From: Lachnospiraceae bacterium
Lineage (GTDB): Bacteria > Bacillota > Clostridia > Lachnospirales > Lachnospiraceae
Length of the DNA stretch: 57,809 nucleotides
NCBI GenBank assembly: GCA_013316825.1
Contig: WSLY01000015.1
Coordinates: forward strand, 1 to 57,809
Direction of reading: 5' to 3'
Positions 17,754 through 27,069 of this stretch are shown here, piece after piece. How positions within the stretch are numbered: the first letter of the stretch is position 1; each line of letters begins with the position of its first letter. The translations under genes and the position numbers were made by a program. A model generated the notes under the pieces. It had not been told where the DNA came from. It worked only from the letters and a program-made list of their open reading frames with translations, and made no database searches.

Positions 17754-19295
17754 ATGACATTACAGGAGTTAGAGAGATTTCAACTGATAACAATACAGTG
17801 CCACGACAATCCTGACGCCGATGCGCTGGCGTCGGGCTACGGGCTGTACTGCTACTTTAAAGAGCAGGGAAAAAACGTCCGGCTGGTTTACAGCGGCAGA
17901 AATAAAATTCAGAAGTCTAATCTGGTGCTGATGGTGGAAAAGCTTGGTATCCCCGTGGAATATATCAGGGCGGAGGCAAATGCAAAGCTGCATGTGGAGG
18001 GACTTCTGCTTACCGTGGACTGCCAGTATGGGGCGGGCAATGTGTCGGGGATTACCGGTGATGAAATTGCCATCATCGACCATCATCAGGTGGAGATTAC
18101 GGATGTGCCGCTGAGCATTATTCATTCCGGGCTGGGAAGCTGTTCCACGCTTGTGTGGAAGCTTCTGGCGGATGCAGGCTTTACCGTGCAGGATGACAAT
18201 GGTCTGGGAACGGCGCTGTATTACGGTCTGTATACGGATACCAACCAGTTTTCAGAGCTTTATAACCCGTTAGATATGGATATGCGGGAGGCGATTCCCT
18301 ATGACAAATCGCTGATTACGCTGTTTCGCAACTCCAATCTTTCCTTGAAGGAGCTGGAAATAGCGGGTATTGCCATGATACGCTATAGTTACAATGATGA
18401 TTATGAGTTTGCGGTGATAAAGGCGCAGCCCTGCGACCCCAATATACTTGGGCTTATCAGCGATTTTCTGCTGCAGGTGGATATTATTAAGTCCTGTCTG
18501 GTGTTCAATGAGACGGGAGACGGTTATAAGCTGTCGGTGAGAAGCTGCATCAAGGAGGTAAATGCAAGCGAGCTTGCGGCATATCTCACGGAAAATATTG
18601 GCTCCGGCGGCGGACATTATGAAAAGGCGGGCGGTTTTGTCAGTATGAAGCTGTATGAGGAGAACTATCCGACCCTTCATGCAGAGGCTTATTTTAACAA
18701 CCGCATGACCCAGTATTTTGACAGCTTTACGATTATTTATGCCAAGGATTACGAGGCAGATATCAGTACCATGAAGGTTTACCGGAAGCGGAAAATTCCT
18801 GTCGGCTTTGTCAGGGCGGCGCAGGTTCTGCCTGTGGGGACGCCCGTTACCATCAGAACCTTAGAGGGCGACATCAATCTGACGGTGGAGGAAGATTTGT
18901 ATATTATCATCGGAATCAAGGGGGAGGTCTACCCCAACCGCAGGGCGAAGTTTGAACAATCCTATCAGGAGCTGCAACAGGCATATACGCACAGCGAGTA
19001 CAGCGCAAGCTCTGAATATGTGCCGATGATAAAAAACAGGGCGGATGGAAAAAATTTGGTACTTACCGACTACGCCGAGATGTGTGTGCCCACGGGTGAG
19101 GTGCAGATTTATGCGCGCCCGCTCATAAAGGGTGTGAAGGTGTTTACGGCATGGGACAAGGAAAAATATATGCTGGGGCGTGAGGGGGATTATCTGGCTG
19201 TCCGCTGCAACGATCTGCATGATGTGTATGTGGTAGAGAAGGATATTTTTGCAAAAACATACGACGAGGTTATGATTGCGGCGGAGGGTGTATAA
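17754..19295 (+). CDS. DHH-family phosphoesterase with C-terminal extension
   Basis: A 513-residue protein. The DHH domain has HDNPDADA (17-23), TVDC with Asp89, IDHH (108-111) and TDTN with Asp162, all metal ligands. A DHHA1 domain follows, with the SGGGH motif at 284-288. This NrnA/GdpP-like core hydrolyses small phosphodiesters such as pAp, oligoribonucleotides or cyclic dinucleotides. About 190 extra residues follow, ending in GREGDYLAVRCND, reminiscent of the PGDYG motif domain. There are no membrane helices. Its TAA stop shares one base with the ATG of the TIR gene (TAATG), so the two are likely translated together. The real substrate is unknown. Confidence 0.85.
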   Translation: MTLQELERFQLITIQCHDNPDADALASGYGLYCYFKEQGKNVRLVYSGRNKIQKSNLVLMVEKLGIPVEYIRAEANAKLHVEGLLLTVDCQYGAGNVSGITGDEIAIIDHHQVEITDVPLSIIHSGLGSCSTLVWKLLADAGFTVQDDNGLGTALYYGLYTDTNQFSELYNPLDMDMREAIPYDKSLITLFRNSNLSLKELEIAGIAMIRYSYNDDYEFAVIKAQPCDPNILGLISDFLLQVDIIKSCLVFNETGDGYKLSVRSCIKEVNASELAAYLTENIGSGGGHYEKAGGFVSMKLYEENYPTLHAEAYFNNRMTQYFDSFTIIYAKDYEADISTMKVYRKRKIPVGFVRAAQVLPVGTPVTIRTLEGDINLTVEEDLYIIIGIKGEVYPNRRAKFEQSYQELQQAYTHSEYSASSEYVPMIKNRADGKNLVLTDYAEMCVPTGEVQIYARPLIKGVKVFTAWDKEKYMLGREGDYLAVRCNDLHDVYVVEKDIFAKTYDEVMIAAEGV

Positions 19296-21781
19296 TGGAG
19301 AAAGAGACGGAGAAAAAGTATACCTATGATGCCTTTATCAGCTACAGGCACAGTGAGCTTGACAAATTTGTGGCAGAGAATTTGCACAAGCAGCTGGAGG
19401 CGTTTCGGCTGCCTGGCAATGTGTCCAGAAAAATAGGGCGCAAAAAAATCGAGCGCGTATTCCGCGACAAGGATGAGCTGCCTCTTACCAGTAATTTGGA
19501 GGACCCGATTATGCGTGCGCTTGCAGAATCAGAGTTTCTAATTGTTATCTGCTCGCCCCGCCTTAAGGAGTCCTTGTGGTGTAAAAAGGAAATAGAAACC
19601 TTTATCCGCCTGCACGGGCGGGAGAAGGTGTTTGCCATTCTGATAGAGGGGGAGCCGGAGGATTCGTTTCCGGAAGAGCTCCTTTTTGTAGAAGAAACGG
19701 TAGAAAAGCCGGACGGCACGACGGAAATTGTGAGAAAACCCATGGAGCCGCTGGCGGCGGATATCCGCGGAAAAAATAAGCATGAGATGCAAAAAGCAAT
19801 GCGGACGGAGATTCTGCGGCTGATAGCGCCTATGTTTTCTCTGACCTATGACGATCTGCGCCAGAGGCACAGAGAGCGGAAAATGCGGCGGATACTGCTG
19901 ATATCCTTGGCGGGCGCGGCGATATGCTTTGCTTTTGGGATAGTCAGCACGACAATGCTTTTACGGATACAGGAGCAGAAGGAACAGATACAGGCGCAGA
20001 GTGCCGAAATCAAAGCGCAGAGCGCAGAAATAGGGGTGCAGAACCGGAATCTTTTAACTTATCAGGCCATCAGTCTTGCCGAGGAAGCTCTGCGTCAGCT
20101 GGAAGACGGGGACAGGATAGGCGCTATTGAGACGGCAAGGCAGGCGCTGACTTCATACAACGGTCACGAGATGCTCTATACCGAGGAGGCGCAGTATGCC
20201 CTGACGGAAGCGCTGCATGTTTATGATGGCGGCAGCAAGATAAAGCCAAGCTATCAGATGGAGACGGCGGGGGTCATTAACAGGGTATTGATATCTGCGG
20301 ACAGAAAAACCATATTGACGCTTGACCAGTCTGAGAGGCTGACTATCTGGGATGCGGCATCGGGAACAATAATCGATACGATTCAAGATATGGCATTTTC
20401 CATCTCGTCAGAGTCGGTCTGTGCATTTCTGGGAAATGACAGGCTTGTTTATATCTCTGAAGAGAAGGGAGCCGTGGTTTACGACATTGCATCAAAGCAG
20501 GAAGTTGGCGTGCTGGAGGAAAACTATGTGTTTGGAGTGCATACGGACAGGGAGGGGAAGTATCTTGCCATCAGAGGGCAGCGGGGGCTGCATATCTATG
20601 ATGCTGCCTCGTTAAAACTGCTTTATGAATATGCGGCGGAAGCGGAAAGAAGTCTGGGAAGCAGGATGGTTTTCTGTGAGGATTACCTTGTTTTTTTGGA
20701 GCAGCAGCCGGCGGAGAATGCAACCTACTGGGAAAACGAATCGTTCCTGTATACATGGAACCTTTCAGATAATGTCGTGTCAGCGCCCATCGAGGTTGGT
20801 CTGGGCGGCAGTCTTATGGCGCAGGCAAGGGATGGCATAGCGTATATAACGCTAAACTACGGAATTGATAATTACAGGAGCTCGAGTACGGTTTTAATGG
20901 CGTATGACCTCGCTGGGGGCAAGGTTTTGTGGAGCAGGGAATATCAGGATTTTTCTGTGGATTTTATGCAGCGGCCCTATGCGGAAGGGGCGCACTACCT
21001 GATGCTTGCTTCCGATTATGATGTTGTGCTGGTAGATATGGAGGACGGTTCGGAATATGCGGAATTTGCGCTGAGCAGTCCTGCGGTGGGCGGCGCCGTA
21101 TTCAGCAATCTGGACCGGTTTATGCTGTTTACCAGAAATGGCGAATACCACATCATTATGGTGGAGGAAAAACAAGACTATATTATGATGAGTGTGTTTA
21201 TGTGCCATTCACAGAATGTAATGAATTGCGACTTGTTGAATACCGCTTATCTGATTCTGCCTTATCAGGACAACCATGCCACGGTATATACGTACAGTGA
21301 AGGAGAGGACATAGAGGAATATAGCGGGGAGATAACGATTCCGGAGACTGTCAGCCTGTCCTATACGGAGGCGGTAAACTACGCAAAGGAGAAAGGTCTT
21401 GCTCAGGCAGATATGGTAAACAGCGTTTTTTATAATATAGATGAAAGCCTGATGTTTGTCTTTTATAAGGACAGTGCGTTGGAAGTCTATAATACGGCGG
21501 ATATGAGCCTGCAAAACCGTATCGAGGGCATTTCTTCCGTCAGTCTCAACACCTTTTTTGGGACGGACAAGGATGGCAATTTATTTATCGGCGGAAGCGG
21601 CAGCGACGGCTATATGCTGAATGCCGACGGTAAGCTGCTTGCCAAGATTGAAAATCTTGCAGGTGTGGAACAGGGTGGAGACCGGCTGTTTACAGGGCGG
21701 ATTGGAGAGAAGACATATGTATGTCCGATTTATTCGCTGGAAGAACTGCTTGCTAAGGCAGAGGCATATGTGTTAAGATAG
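19295..21781 (+). CDS. transmembrane TIR-domain protein with beta-propeller
   Basis: 828 residues. A TIR domain (about 8-185) begins YDAFISYRH and has SLWCKKE, where Glu99 matches the catalytic Glu of bacterial TIR NADases. One transmembrane helix (199-222) follows a basic stretch (RHRERKMRR), so by the positive-inside rule the TIR is cytoplasmic and the rest outside. Next are a coiled coil with a repeated AQSAEI (about 223-255) and eight or so degenerate WD40-type blades (LTIWDAASGTIIDTI, LHIYDAASLKLLYEY, LEVYNTADMSLQNRI). Family knowledge suggests NAD+ cleavage or signalling; the ligand is unknown. It overlaps the DHH gene by 1 bp. Confidence 0.88.
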   Translation: MEKETEKKYTYDAFISYRHSELDKFVAENLHKQLEAFRLPGNVSRKIGRKKIERVFRDKDELPLTSNLEDPIMRALAESEFLIVICSPRLKESLWCKKEIETFIRLHGREKVFAILIEGEPEDSFPEELLFVEETVEKPDGTTEIVRKPMEPLAADIRGKNKHEMQKAMRTEILRLIAPMFSLTYDDLRQRHRERKMRRILLISLAGAAICFAFGIVSTTMLLRIQEQKEQIQAQSAEIKAQSAEIGVQNRNLLTYQAISLAEEALRQLEDGDRIGAIETARQALTSYNGHEMLYTEEAQYALTEALHVYDGGSKIKPSYQMETAGVINRVLISADRKTILTLDQSERLTIWDAASGTIIDTIQDMAFSISSESVCAFLGNDRLVYISEEKGAVVYDIASKQEVGVLEENYVFGVHTDREGKYLAIRGQRGLHIYDAASLKLLYEYAAEAERSLGSRMVFCEDYLVFLEQQPAENATYWENESFLYTWNLSDNVVSAPIEVGLGGSLMAQARDGIAYITLNYGIDNYRSSSTVLMAYDLAGGKVLWSREYQDFSVDFMQRPYAEGAHYLMLASDYDVVLVDMEDGSEYAEFALSSPAVGGAVFSNLDRFMLFTRNGEYHIIMVEEKQDYIMMSVFMCHSQNVMNCDLLNTAYLILPYQDNHATVYTYSEGEDIEEYSGEITIPETVSLSYTEAVNYAKEKGLAQADMVNSVFYNIDESLMFVFYKDSALEVYNTADMSLQNRIEGISSVSLNTFFGTDKDGNLFIGGSGSDGYMLNADGKLLAKIENLAGVEQGGDRLFTGRIGEKTYVCPIYSLEELLAKAEAYVLR

Positions 21782-21895
21782 AAATGATACGGCGCAGAGA
21801 CTGCGCACGCGCGGAAGCTGCATGGGTATATGCAGGCAATAAGCACGGTTTTATTGCATCAGAGTCCACATAGAGAAGTGAGAGGTCAGGCGATT

Positions 21896-23563
21896 ATGAG
21901 CGAAGCGGAAAGCAGGAATTTTATTGAGCAGATGATTGATAAGGATTTGGCGGAAGGTGTGTATGATACCGTTCACACCCGTTTTCCACCGGAGCCCAAC
22001 GGCTATTTGCATATCGGACATGCGAAGAGTATTCTGCTGAATTACGGTCTGGCGCAGAAATACGGCGGGAAGTTTAATGTCCGTTTTGACGACACGAATC
22101 CGACAAAAGAAAAGGAAGAATTTGTGGAGTCCATCAAGGCGGATGTGGCATGGCTGGGCGCCGACTGGGAGGACAGATTGTTTTTTGCCTCCGATTACTT
22201 TGATGAGATGTACGAGGGCGCCGTCAAGCTGATTCAAAAAGGCAAAGCATATGTGTCCGATTTGAGTGCCGATGAGATAAGAGAATACAGAGGCACGCTG
22301 ACGGAAGCGGGGAAGGAAGACCCGTATGCCGGACGGAGCGTAGAAGAAAATCTGAAGCTGTTTGAAGAGATGAAGGATGGAAAGTATGCGGACGGTGAGA
22401 AGGTGCTGCGGGCGCGTATCGATATGGCGTCTCCCAACATTAATATGCGGGACCCTGTCATTTACCGTGTGGCGCACATACCGCATCACAATACCGGCGA
22501 CAAATGGTGTATTTACCCCATGTACGACTTTGCCCACCCGATAGAGGATGCCATAGAGGGCATCACCCATTCCATCTGTACGCTGGAATTTGAGGACCAC
22601 AGGCCGCTTTACGATTGGGTAGTGCGGGAGCTGGAGTATCCCCATCCGCCAAAGCAGATTGAGTTTGCCAAGATGTATCTCACCAATGTGGTGACGGGAA
22701 AGCGGTATATCAAAAAGCTGGTGGAAGACGGCATCGTGGACGGCTGGGACGACCCCAGGCTGGTATCGATTGCGGCGCTGAAAAGGCGGGGCTTTACACC
22801 GGAGTCCATTAGAATGTTCGTGGAGCTCTGCGGTGTTTCCAAGGCAAATTCTTCAGCGGATTATGCCATGCTGGAGTACTGCATCAGAGAAGATTTAAAG
22901 CTGAAGCGTCCCCGCATGATGGCAGTTCTTGACCCTGTGAAGCTGATTATTGACAATTACCCAGAGGGCGAAAGCGAGTTTTTGGAGGCGCCCAACAATC
23001 TGGAAAATGAAGCGCTGGGAAGACGCAGGATTCCGTTTGGGCGCGAATTGTATATAGAGAGAGAGGATTTTCTTGAGGAGCCTCCCAAAAAGTATTTCCG
23101 CATGTTTCCGGGCAATGAGGTGAGGCTGATGAACGCCTATTTTGTAAAATGTACGGGCTGCGTGAAGGATGAAAACGGTGTCATTACGGAGGTACACTGT
23201 ACGTATGATCCGGCTTCGAAAGGCGGAAACAGTCCGGACGGCAGAAAGGTGAAGGGAACGATTCACTGGGTGCCGGCAAAGGAGGCGGTAAAAGCTGCGG
23301 TAAGGCTGTATGAGAATATTATAGATGAAGAGAGCGGTGTGTATAACGAAGACGGAAGCCTGAATCTGAATCCCAATTCCCTGACGATTAGGGAGGCGTA
23401 TCTGGAACCGGCGCTTGCGGATGCAAAGGCATATGAAAGCTTTCAGTTTGTCCGCAACGGTTTTTTCTGTGTCGACTGCAAAGATTCAAAGGAGGGTGCA
23501 CCGGTATTTAACCGTATTGTTTCCCTGAAGAGTTCGTTTGTGCTGCCAAAAAAGGAGGATTAG
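21896..23563 (+). CDS. glnS: glutaminyl-tRNA synthetase
   Basis: A 555-residue class I synthetase that charges tRNA(Gln) with glutamine. HIGH is present as [15 protein letters not shown], followed by FDDTNPTKE; the C-terminal beta-barrel anticodon-binding half includes [10 protein letters not shown] and [10 protein letters not shown]. The KMSKS loop is degenerate ([12 protein letters not shown]), as in many GlnRS. ATG 21896 (MSEAES) follows GAGAGG; the longer in-frame start (21830) is not supported. Having GlnRS means GatCAB is needed here mainly for Asn-tRNA. Gene order places it after TIR and before a DUF2225 gene. Confidence 0.95.
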   Translation: MSEAESRNFIEQMIDKDLAEGVYDTVHTRFPPEPNGYLHIGHAKSILLNYGLAQKYGGKFNVRFDDTNPTKEKEEFVESIKADVAWLGADWEDRLFFASDYFDEMYEGAVKLIQKGKAYVSDLSADEIREYRGTLTEAGKEDPYAGRSVEENLKLFEEMKDGKYADGEKVLRARIDMASPNINMRDPVIYRVAHIPHHNTGDKWCIYPMYDFAHPIEDAIEGITHSICTLEFEDHRPLYDWVVRELEYPHPPKQIEFAKMYLTNVVTGKRYIKKLVEDGIVDGWDDPRLVSIAALKRRGFTPESIRMFVELCGVSKANSSADYAMLEYCIREDLKLKRPRMMAVLDPVKLIIDNYPEGESEFLEAPNNLENEALGRRRIPFGRELYIEREDFLEEPPKKYFRMFPGNEVRLMNAYFVKCTGCVKDENGVITEVHCTYDPASKGGNSPDGRKVKGTIHWVPAKEAVKAAVRLYENIIDEESGVYNEDGSLNLNPNSLTIREAYLEPALADAKAYESFQFVRNGFFCVDCKDSKEGAPVFNRIVSLKSSFVLPKKED

Positions 23564-23565
23564 AA

Positions 23566-24414
23566 ATGAATTTATTAGCAGGGCTTTCCAAACTTGGGCT
23601 GGGTAATCTGGAAAATAGCAATATCTATGAAGAGCCTAAGGATGACAAGCAGAACGGCAAACAGGACAAGGAAGTTCACAAGGTAGAGGAGAAGGATTTG
23701 ATATTTGACCGCACCTTTGAATGTCCTCTGTGCAATACAAAAGTAATCAGCAAGGTGATGAAGTCAGGCAAGGCGAAGCTGCTTCGTACAGATAAGGATT
23801 TGAGACCGGTTTATGAGGGAATCGACGCACAGAAATATGATGTAGTAGTCTGCCCAAAGTGCGGTTTTTCTGCCATAACGCGTTATTTTACGCCGATGCC
23901 GGCGGGACAGGCAAAGCTTATCAAGGAAAATATCAGCAGCAAGGTGCATCTGACGCCGCATACGGGAGAAATCTATACTTACGAGCAGGCGATGGAGCGC
24001 TATCAGCTTGCCCTTGCCAATGCGGTGGTAAAGCAGGGAAAGGCAAGTGAGAAGGCTTACTGCTGTTTAAAATCCGCATGGCTTTTGCGGGGCTGGCAGG
24101 AGGAGCTTGCCGCGGATGAGAAGAATCAAGAAAAAATTGCGGAGCTGAAGGAAGCGGAAAAGGAATATCTGCAGAATGCCATGGACGGTTTTTCGACCGC
24201 GAAAGCCTCGGAAAATTTCCCCGTCTGCGGTATGGATGAAAATACGGTAGATTATCTGCTTGCAGTGCTTTCTTTCTGGGCGGGCAAGTATGATGTGGCT
24301 TCCAGGCTGATAGCGGCGCTTTTGACTTCTCCCACGGCAAATGCCAGAGTGAAGGACAAAGCAAGGGACTTGAAGGATGAGATAGTGGCAGAGCTGAAAA
24401 AGGCAAAAGGATAA
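23566..24414 (+). CDS. DUF2225 zinc-ribbon protein
   Basis: 282 residues. After a charged, variable start (to about 45) comes a zinc-ribbon-like core: FECPLCNTKV...KYDVVVCPKCGFSAITRYF, two CxxC pairs at about 52 and 94. The C-terminal half is helical, TPR-like, with YQLALANAVVKQGKASEKA and a long charged helix. This is the DUF2225 layout common in Firmicutes; the function is not established. The start is 2 bp after the glnS stop, with AAAAGGAGG inside the glnS end, so it is co-translated with glnS. Confidence 0.85.
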   Translation: MNLLAGLSKLGLGNLENSNIYEEPKDDKQNGKQDKEVHKVEEKDLIFDRTFECPLCNTKVISKVMKSGKAKLLRTDKDLRPVYEGIDAQKYDVVVCPKCGFSAITRYFTPMPAGQAKLIKENISSKVHLTPHTGEIYTYEQAMERYQLALANAVVKQGKASEKAYCCLKSAWLLRGWQEELAADEKNQEKIAELKEAEKEYLQNAMDGFSTAKASENFPVCGMDENTVDYLLAVLSFWAGKYDVASRLIAALLTSPTANARVKDKARDLKDEIVAELKKAKG

Positions 24415-24419
24415 CGTCT

Positions 24420-25838
24420 ATGTACGATATGACGATTGCGTTAAAATCCGACGGAAGCAAACACTTGTATGAGCAGATATACGAGCACATACGGGAAGAA
24501 ATAAAGGGAGGGAAGCTGCTTAGCGGTGAGCGGCTTCCCTCTACGCGCGCTTTGGCGGAATATTTACAGATTTCCAGAAGTACGGTGGATTTTGCCTATG
24601 AGCAGCTTGTGTCTGAGGGGTATATCGAGGCGAAGCCGCATAGAGGTTTTTTTGTGTGTGTGCTGGAGGAGCTGCCGGAGGGCAACAAGCAGGAAAAAAC
24701 TTCCATGCAGGAAAGAGAGAAGCGGCTGCCGGAGGCAGAAGAAAGCACCGTGATGTATGATTTCTCGCCGAACGGACTGGATATGAGCGCCTTTCCCTTT
24801 GGCGTTTGGAAACGGATTACAAAGAATATTCTGACGCAGGGCAATGAAGAATTGTTTGCGCTTGGCGAGCCGCAGGGCGACTATGACCTGCGCCAGACCA
24901 TCGGGCGTTATCTGCACTCTGCAAGGGGCGTCAACTGTACGCCAAAACAGATTGTGGTTGGCGCCGGAAATGACTACCTATTGATAATTCTCGAAAAGCT
25001 TTTGGGCCGGAGGGCGGGAATTGCCATGGAGAATCCTACCTACAAGCGTGCTTTCCGCATTTTTCAATCCTTTGGATACGGGATAGAAATTGTCGGCATG
25101 GACAAAAACGGTATGAAAGCAGAGGAATTGTATGGCAAGCAGGTAAAAGCGGCGTATGTGATGCCATCCCATCAGTATCCTTGCGGCATAACCATGCCAA
25201 TCGGCAGGCGGATGGAGCTTTTAAAATGGGCGGGGGAGGAAGAGGACAGGTACTTGATAGAAGATGATTATGACAGTGAGTTTCGGTATAAGGGCAAGCC
25301 AATTCCTTCCCTGCAGGGAGCGGATACAGGGGGCAATGTGATTTATATAGGTACTTTTTCCAAAGCCATTGCGCCGGCAATCCGTGTCAGCTATATGGTG
25401 CTGCCGCCCTGTCTTTTACAGCGTTACAGAAAGGAGTGCTATTTCTATTCTTCGACGGTATCACGCATCGACCAGCGGATTTTGAATGAGTTTATTAAGG
25501 ACGGATATTTTGAGAGATATCTGAATAAGACCCGTAAAATTTACAGGGAGAAGCATGATTTGCTTTTGCAGGAATTAAAACCGTTCCTCAAAAGATTTCA
25601 GATAACGGGAGAGGACGCCGGACTGCATTTGTTATTAAGCCTGCAGGACGGGAGCGCTTCGGAGCAGGAGCTTGTGAGGCGTGCAAAGGAGAACGGCGTG
25701 CGTGTGTACGCTTTTTCGGATGCGTTGGTGGCAGAAAGTGAAAAAGCCGAAAATCCCACCGTTATTTTAGGATATGGGGGCTTATCGAAAGAGCAGATTT
25801 TGGAAGGGATTGCAAGATTAAAGCAGGTCTGGTTATAG
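24420..25838 (+). CDS. MocR/PdxR-type GntR regulator with aminotransferase domain
   Basis: 472 residues. An N-terminal GntR winged helix (about 1-75; LYEQIYEHIREEIKGGKLLSGERLPSTRAL, SRSTVDFAYEQL) is joined to a fold-type I aminotransferase domain (about 110-470). The PLP lysine is Lys315 in FSKAIAPA; the DDYDSEFR and VGAGNDYLL sites are also present. MocR proteins sense PLP or amino compounds and regulate vitamin B6 or amino acid genes; no such target gene is next to it here. AAGGA precedes the ATG at 24420; an in-frame ATG at 24429 is an alternative. Confidence 0.92.
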   Translation: MYDMTIALKSDGSKHLYEQIYEHIREEIKGGKLLSGERLPSTRALAEYLQISRSTVDFAYEQLVSEGYIEAKPHRGFFVCVLEELPEGNKQEKTSMQEREKRLPEAEESTVMYDFSPNGLDMSAFPFGVWKRITKNILTQGNEELFALGEPQGDYDLRQTIGRYLHSARGVNCTPKQIVVGAGNDYLLIILEKLLGRRAGIAMENPTYKRAFRIFQSFGYGIEIVGMDKNGMKAEELYGKQVKAAYVMPSHQYPCGITMPIGRRMELLKWAGEEEDRYLIEDDYDSEFRYKGKPIPSLQGADTGGNVIYIGTFSKAIAPAIRVSYMVLPPCLLQRYRKECYFYSSTVSRIDQRILNEFIKDGYFERYLNKTRKIYREKHDLLLQELKPFLKRFQITGEDAGLHLLLSLQDGSASEQELVRRAKENGVRVYAFSDALVAESEKAENPTVILGYGGLSKEQILEGIARLKQVWL

Positions 25839-25850
25839 ACCTGCTTTAAA
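25819..25850 (+). terminator. terminator overlapping the MocR 3' end
   Basis: AAAGCAGGTC (25820-25829) pairs with GACCTGCTTT (25838-25847); the stop codon lies within the loop. The T-run is short, so it is moderate. Confidence 0.65.
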
Positions 25851-25903
25851 TATATTGTATATAGAAAGGGTGTTGCAAGGGCTTTTTTAGAAAGAAAAAG
25901 AGC

Positions 25904-26236
25904 TTACTCTTCGGAAGAGGATTCTTCTTCAGTGTCCTCATCGAAAAATTCTTCTACTTTTTCTTCTGCCTTTTCCGCTGCATCGGAAACCAGAGAAGAG
26001 AGTTTTTCAAAGGGGGCCTCCCCGCCTTCAGCGGAAGCCTCATCGTGGTTTAGGGAAACGTAAGAACGGTTGGAATCGCTCTCATCTAAATCATCGCTGA
26101 AATCGTCATAATCTTCATCTTCATCATTTAAGTCAGCGGAAAGCTTTTCTTTGTTCTGGAAATAATAGTAAATACCGGCACAGGCAGCAGCCGCAGCAGC
26201 CGTAAAGAGTACAAATTTACCGAATTTTTTAGCCAT
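25904..26236 (-). CDS. acidic membrane-anchored small protein (YtxH-like)
   Basis: 110 residues: a short basic start (MAKKFGKF), one Ala-rich transmembrane helix at about 9-26, then a very acidic tail with Asp/Glu/Ser runs and an amphipathic helix (LSSLVSDAAEKAEEKVEEFF). It resembles YtxH-type anchored proteins in size and shape but has no diagnostic motif; the function is unknown. AAAGGAG precedes the ATG. A TATAAT box lies at 26276-26281 (minus), about 40 bp upstream. Single-gene unit, convergent with the MocR gene. Confidence 0.7.
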   Translation of the reverse strand: MAKKFGKFVLFTAAAAAACAGIYYYFQNKEKLSADLNDEDEDYDDFSDDLDESDSNRSYVSLNHDEASAEGGEAPFEKLSSLVSDAAEKAEEKVEEFFDEDTEEESSSEE

Positions 26237-26351
26237 GAAATTACTCCTTTCGTTTACCGAACGTGAAATTAATGTATTATAGACATTTTAATACTATTTT
26301 ATGAAAAAGGAAAGAGATTATGTATAAATTTTTCATAAAAAAATTTACTGC

Positions 26352-26402
26352 TTGAAGGGGGCTTGTTATTGTGTTATAGTAGTTATCTGACCGATTAAGT
26401 CA
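26352..26402 (+). promoter_or_regulatory. TetR gene promoter with dyad operator candidate
   Basis: TTGAAG (26352-26357), 17 bp, TATAGT (26375-26380). Immediately downstream TGACCGATTAAGTCA (26388-26402) is a near-palindrome placed where a repressor would block transcription, consistent with autoregulation by the TetR protein encoded next. Confidence 0.6.
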
Positions 26403-26431
26403 ATTCTTGTCGAAAGGTGCGGGGAGTACAT

Positions 26432-27037
26432 ATGAACGGAAAATTTTTTGATTTAAAAAAGGAAAAGCAGGACAGGATGATTAACGCGGCGCTGAAAGCC
26501 TTTGCGCTGGGCGGTTACCGTCATGCCAGCACTGACGACATTGTGAAGGACGCTGCCATCAGCAAGGGGCTGCTGTTCCATTATTTTGGGAGCAAGCTTG
26601 GCTTGTATACTTTTATTTATGATTATAGCGTCAGATATATGACATTGGAATTGAAAACCACCGTATCGGCAGAAGAGACGGATATGTTTGAATTGTTAAA
26701 GCAGGTGGAACAGGCAAAGCTGCAGGCGTTAAAAGGATACCCTTACATGCAGCAGTTTCTGGTGCGCTCCCTGCGTGAGGACGTGGGAGAGGCGTTGTTG
26801 GCGAGTGAAGAGATGCGCGCATCGATAGAGGACACTTATGCATCTATCCGTCAGAGAATGGATTTTTCCTGCCTGCCCGCCGGAGTCGATGGGGACAGGC
26901 TGTGCAGGATGTTTGATTTTACTGCGGCAGGTCTGATGGAGGAGCATTTTCGCAATGCTTCCTTTCAGCCCGATATGCTGTATCGGGAAATCGTGGATTA
27001 TCTTGACATGATGAAACGGCTTGCCGGCAGGCAGTAA
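26432..27037 (+). CDS. TetR/AcrR-family transcriptional regulator
   Basis: 201 residues. Residues 12-58 are the DNA-binding domain: MINAALKAFALGGYRHASTDDI, then AAISKGLLFHYFGSK, the classical TetR recognition helix. The remainder is an all-helical ligand-binding and dimer domain. ATG 26432 follows GGGGAG at 6 nt; the in-frame start at 26417 lacks a site. A dyad at 26388-26402 suggests self-repression. Its neighbours give no clear effector; ends in a strong shared terminator facing a convergent gene. Confidence 0.9.
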   Translation: MNGKFFDLKKEKQDRMINAALKAFALGGYRHASTDDIVKDAAISKGLLFHYFGSKLGLYTFIYDYSVRYMTLELKTTVSAEETDMFELLKQVEQAKLQALKGYPYMQQFLVRSLREDVGEALLASEEMRASIEDTYASIRQRMDFSCLPAGVDGDRLCRMFDFTAAGLMEEHFRNASFQPDMLYREIVDYLDMMKRLAGRQ

Positions 27038-27060
27038 AATGCTGCCGCAAGCCGTCTTTA
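27016..27060. terminator. terminator between TetR and DUF6062 genes
   Basis: ACGGCTTGCCGGCAG (27016-27030) pairs with CTGCCGCAAGCCGT (27042-27055), then TCTTTA. It covers the last codons of the TetR gene and may serve both strands. Confidence 0.7.
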
Positions 27061-27069
27061 AAACGCGCG

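Noticed and set aside
19978..20050. Tandem repeat in DNA within the TIR gene
   Set aside because: It encodes the repeated AQSAEI of the coiled coil; a protein feature, not an independent repeat element.
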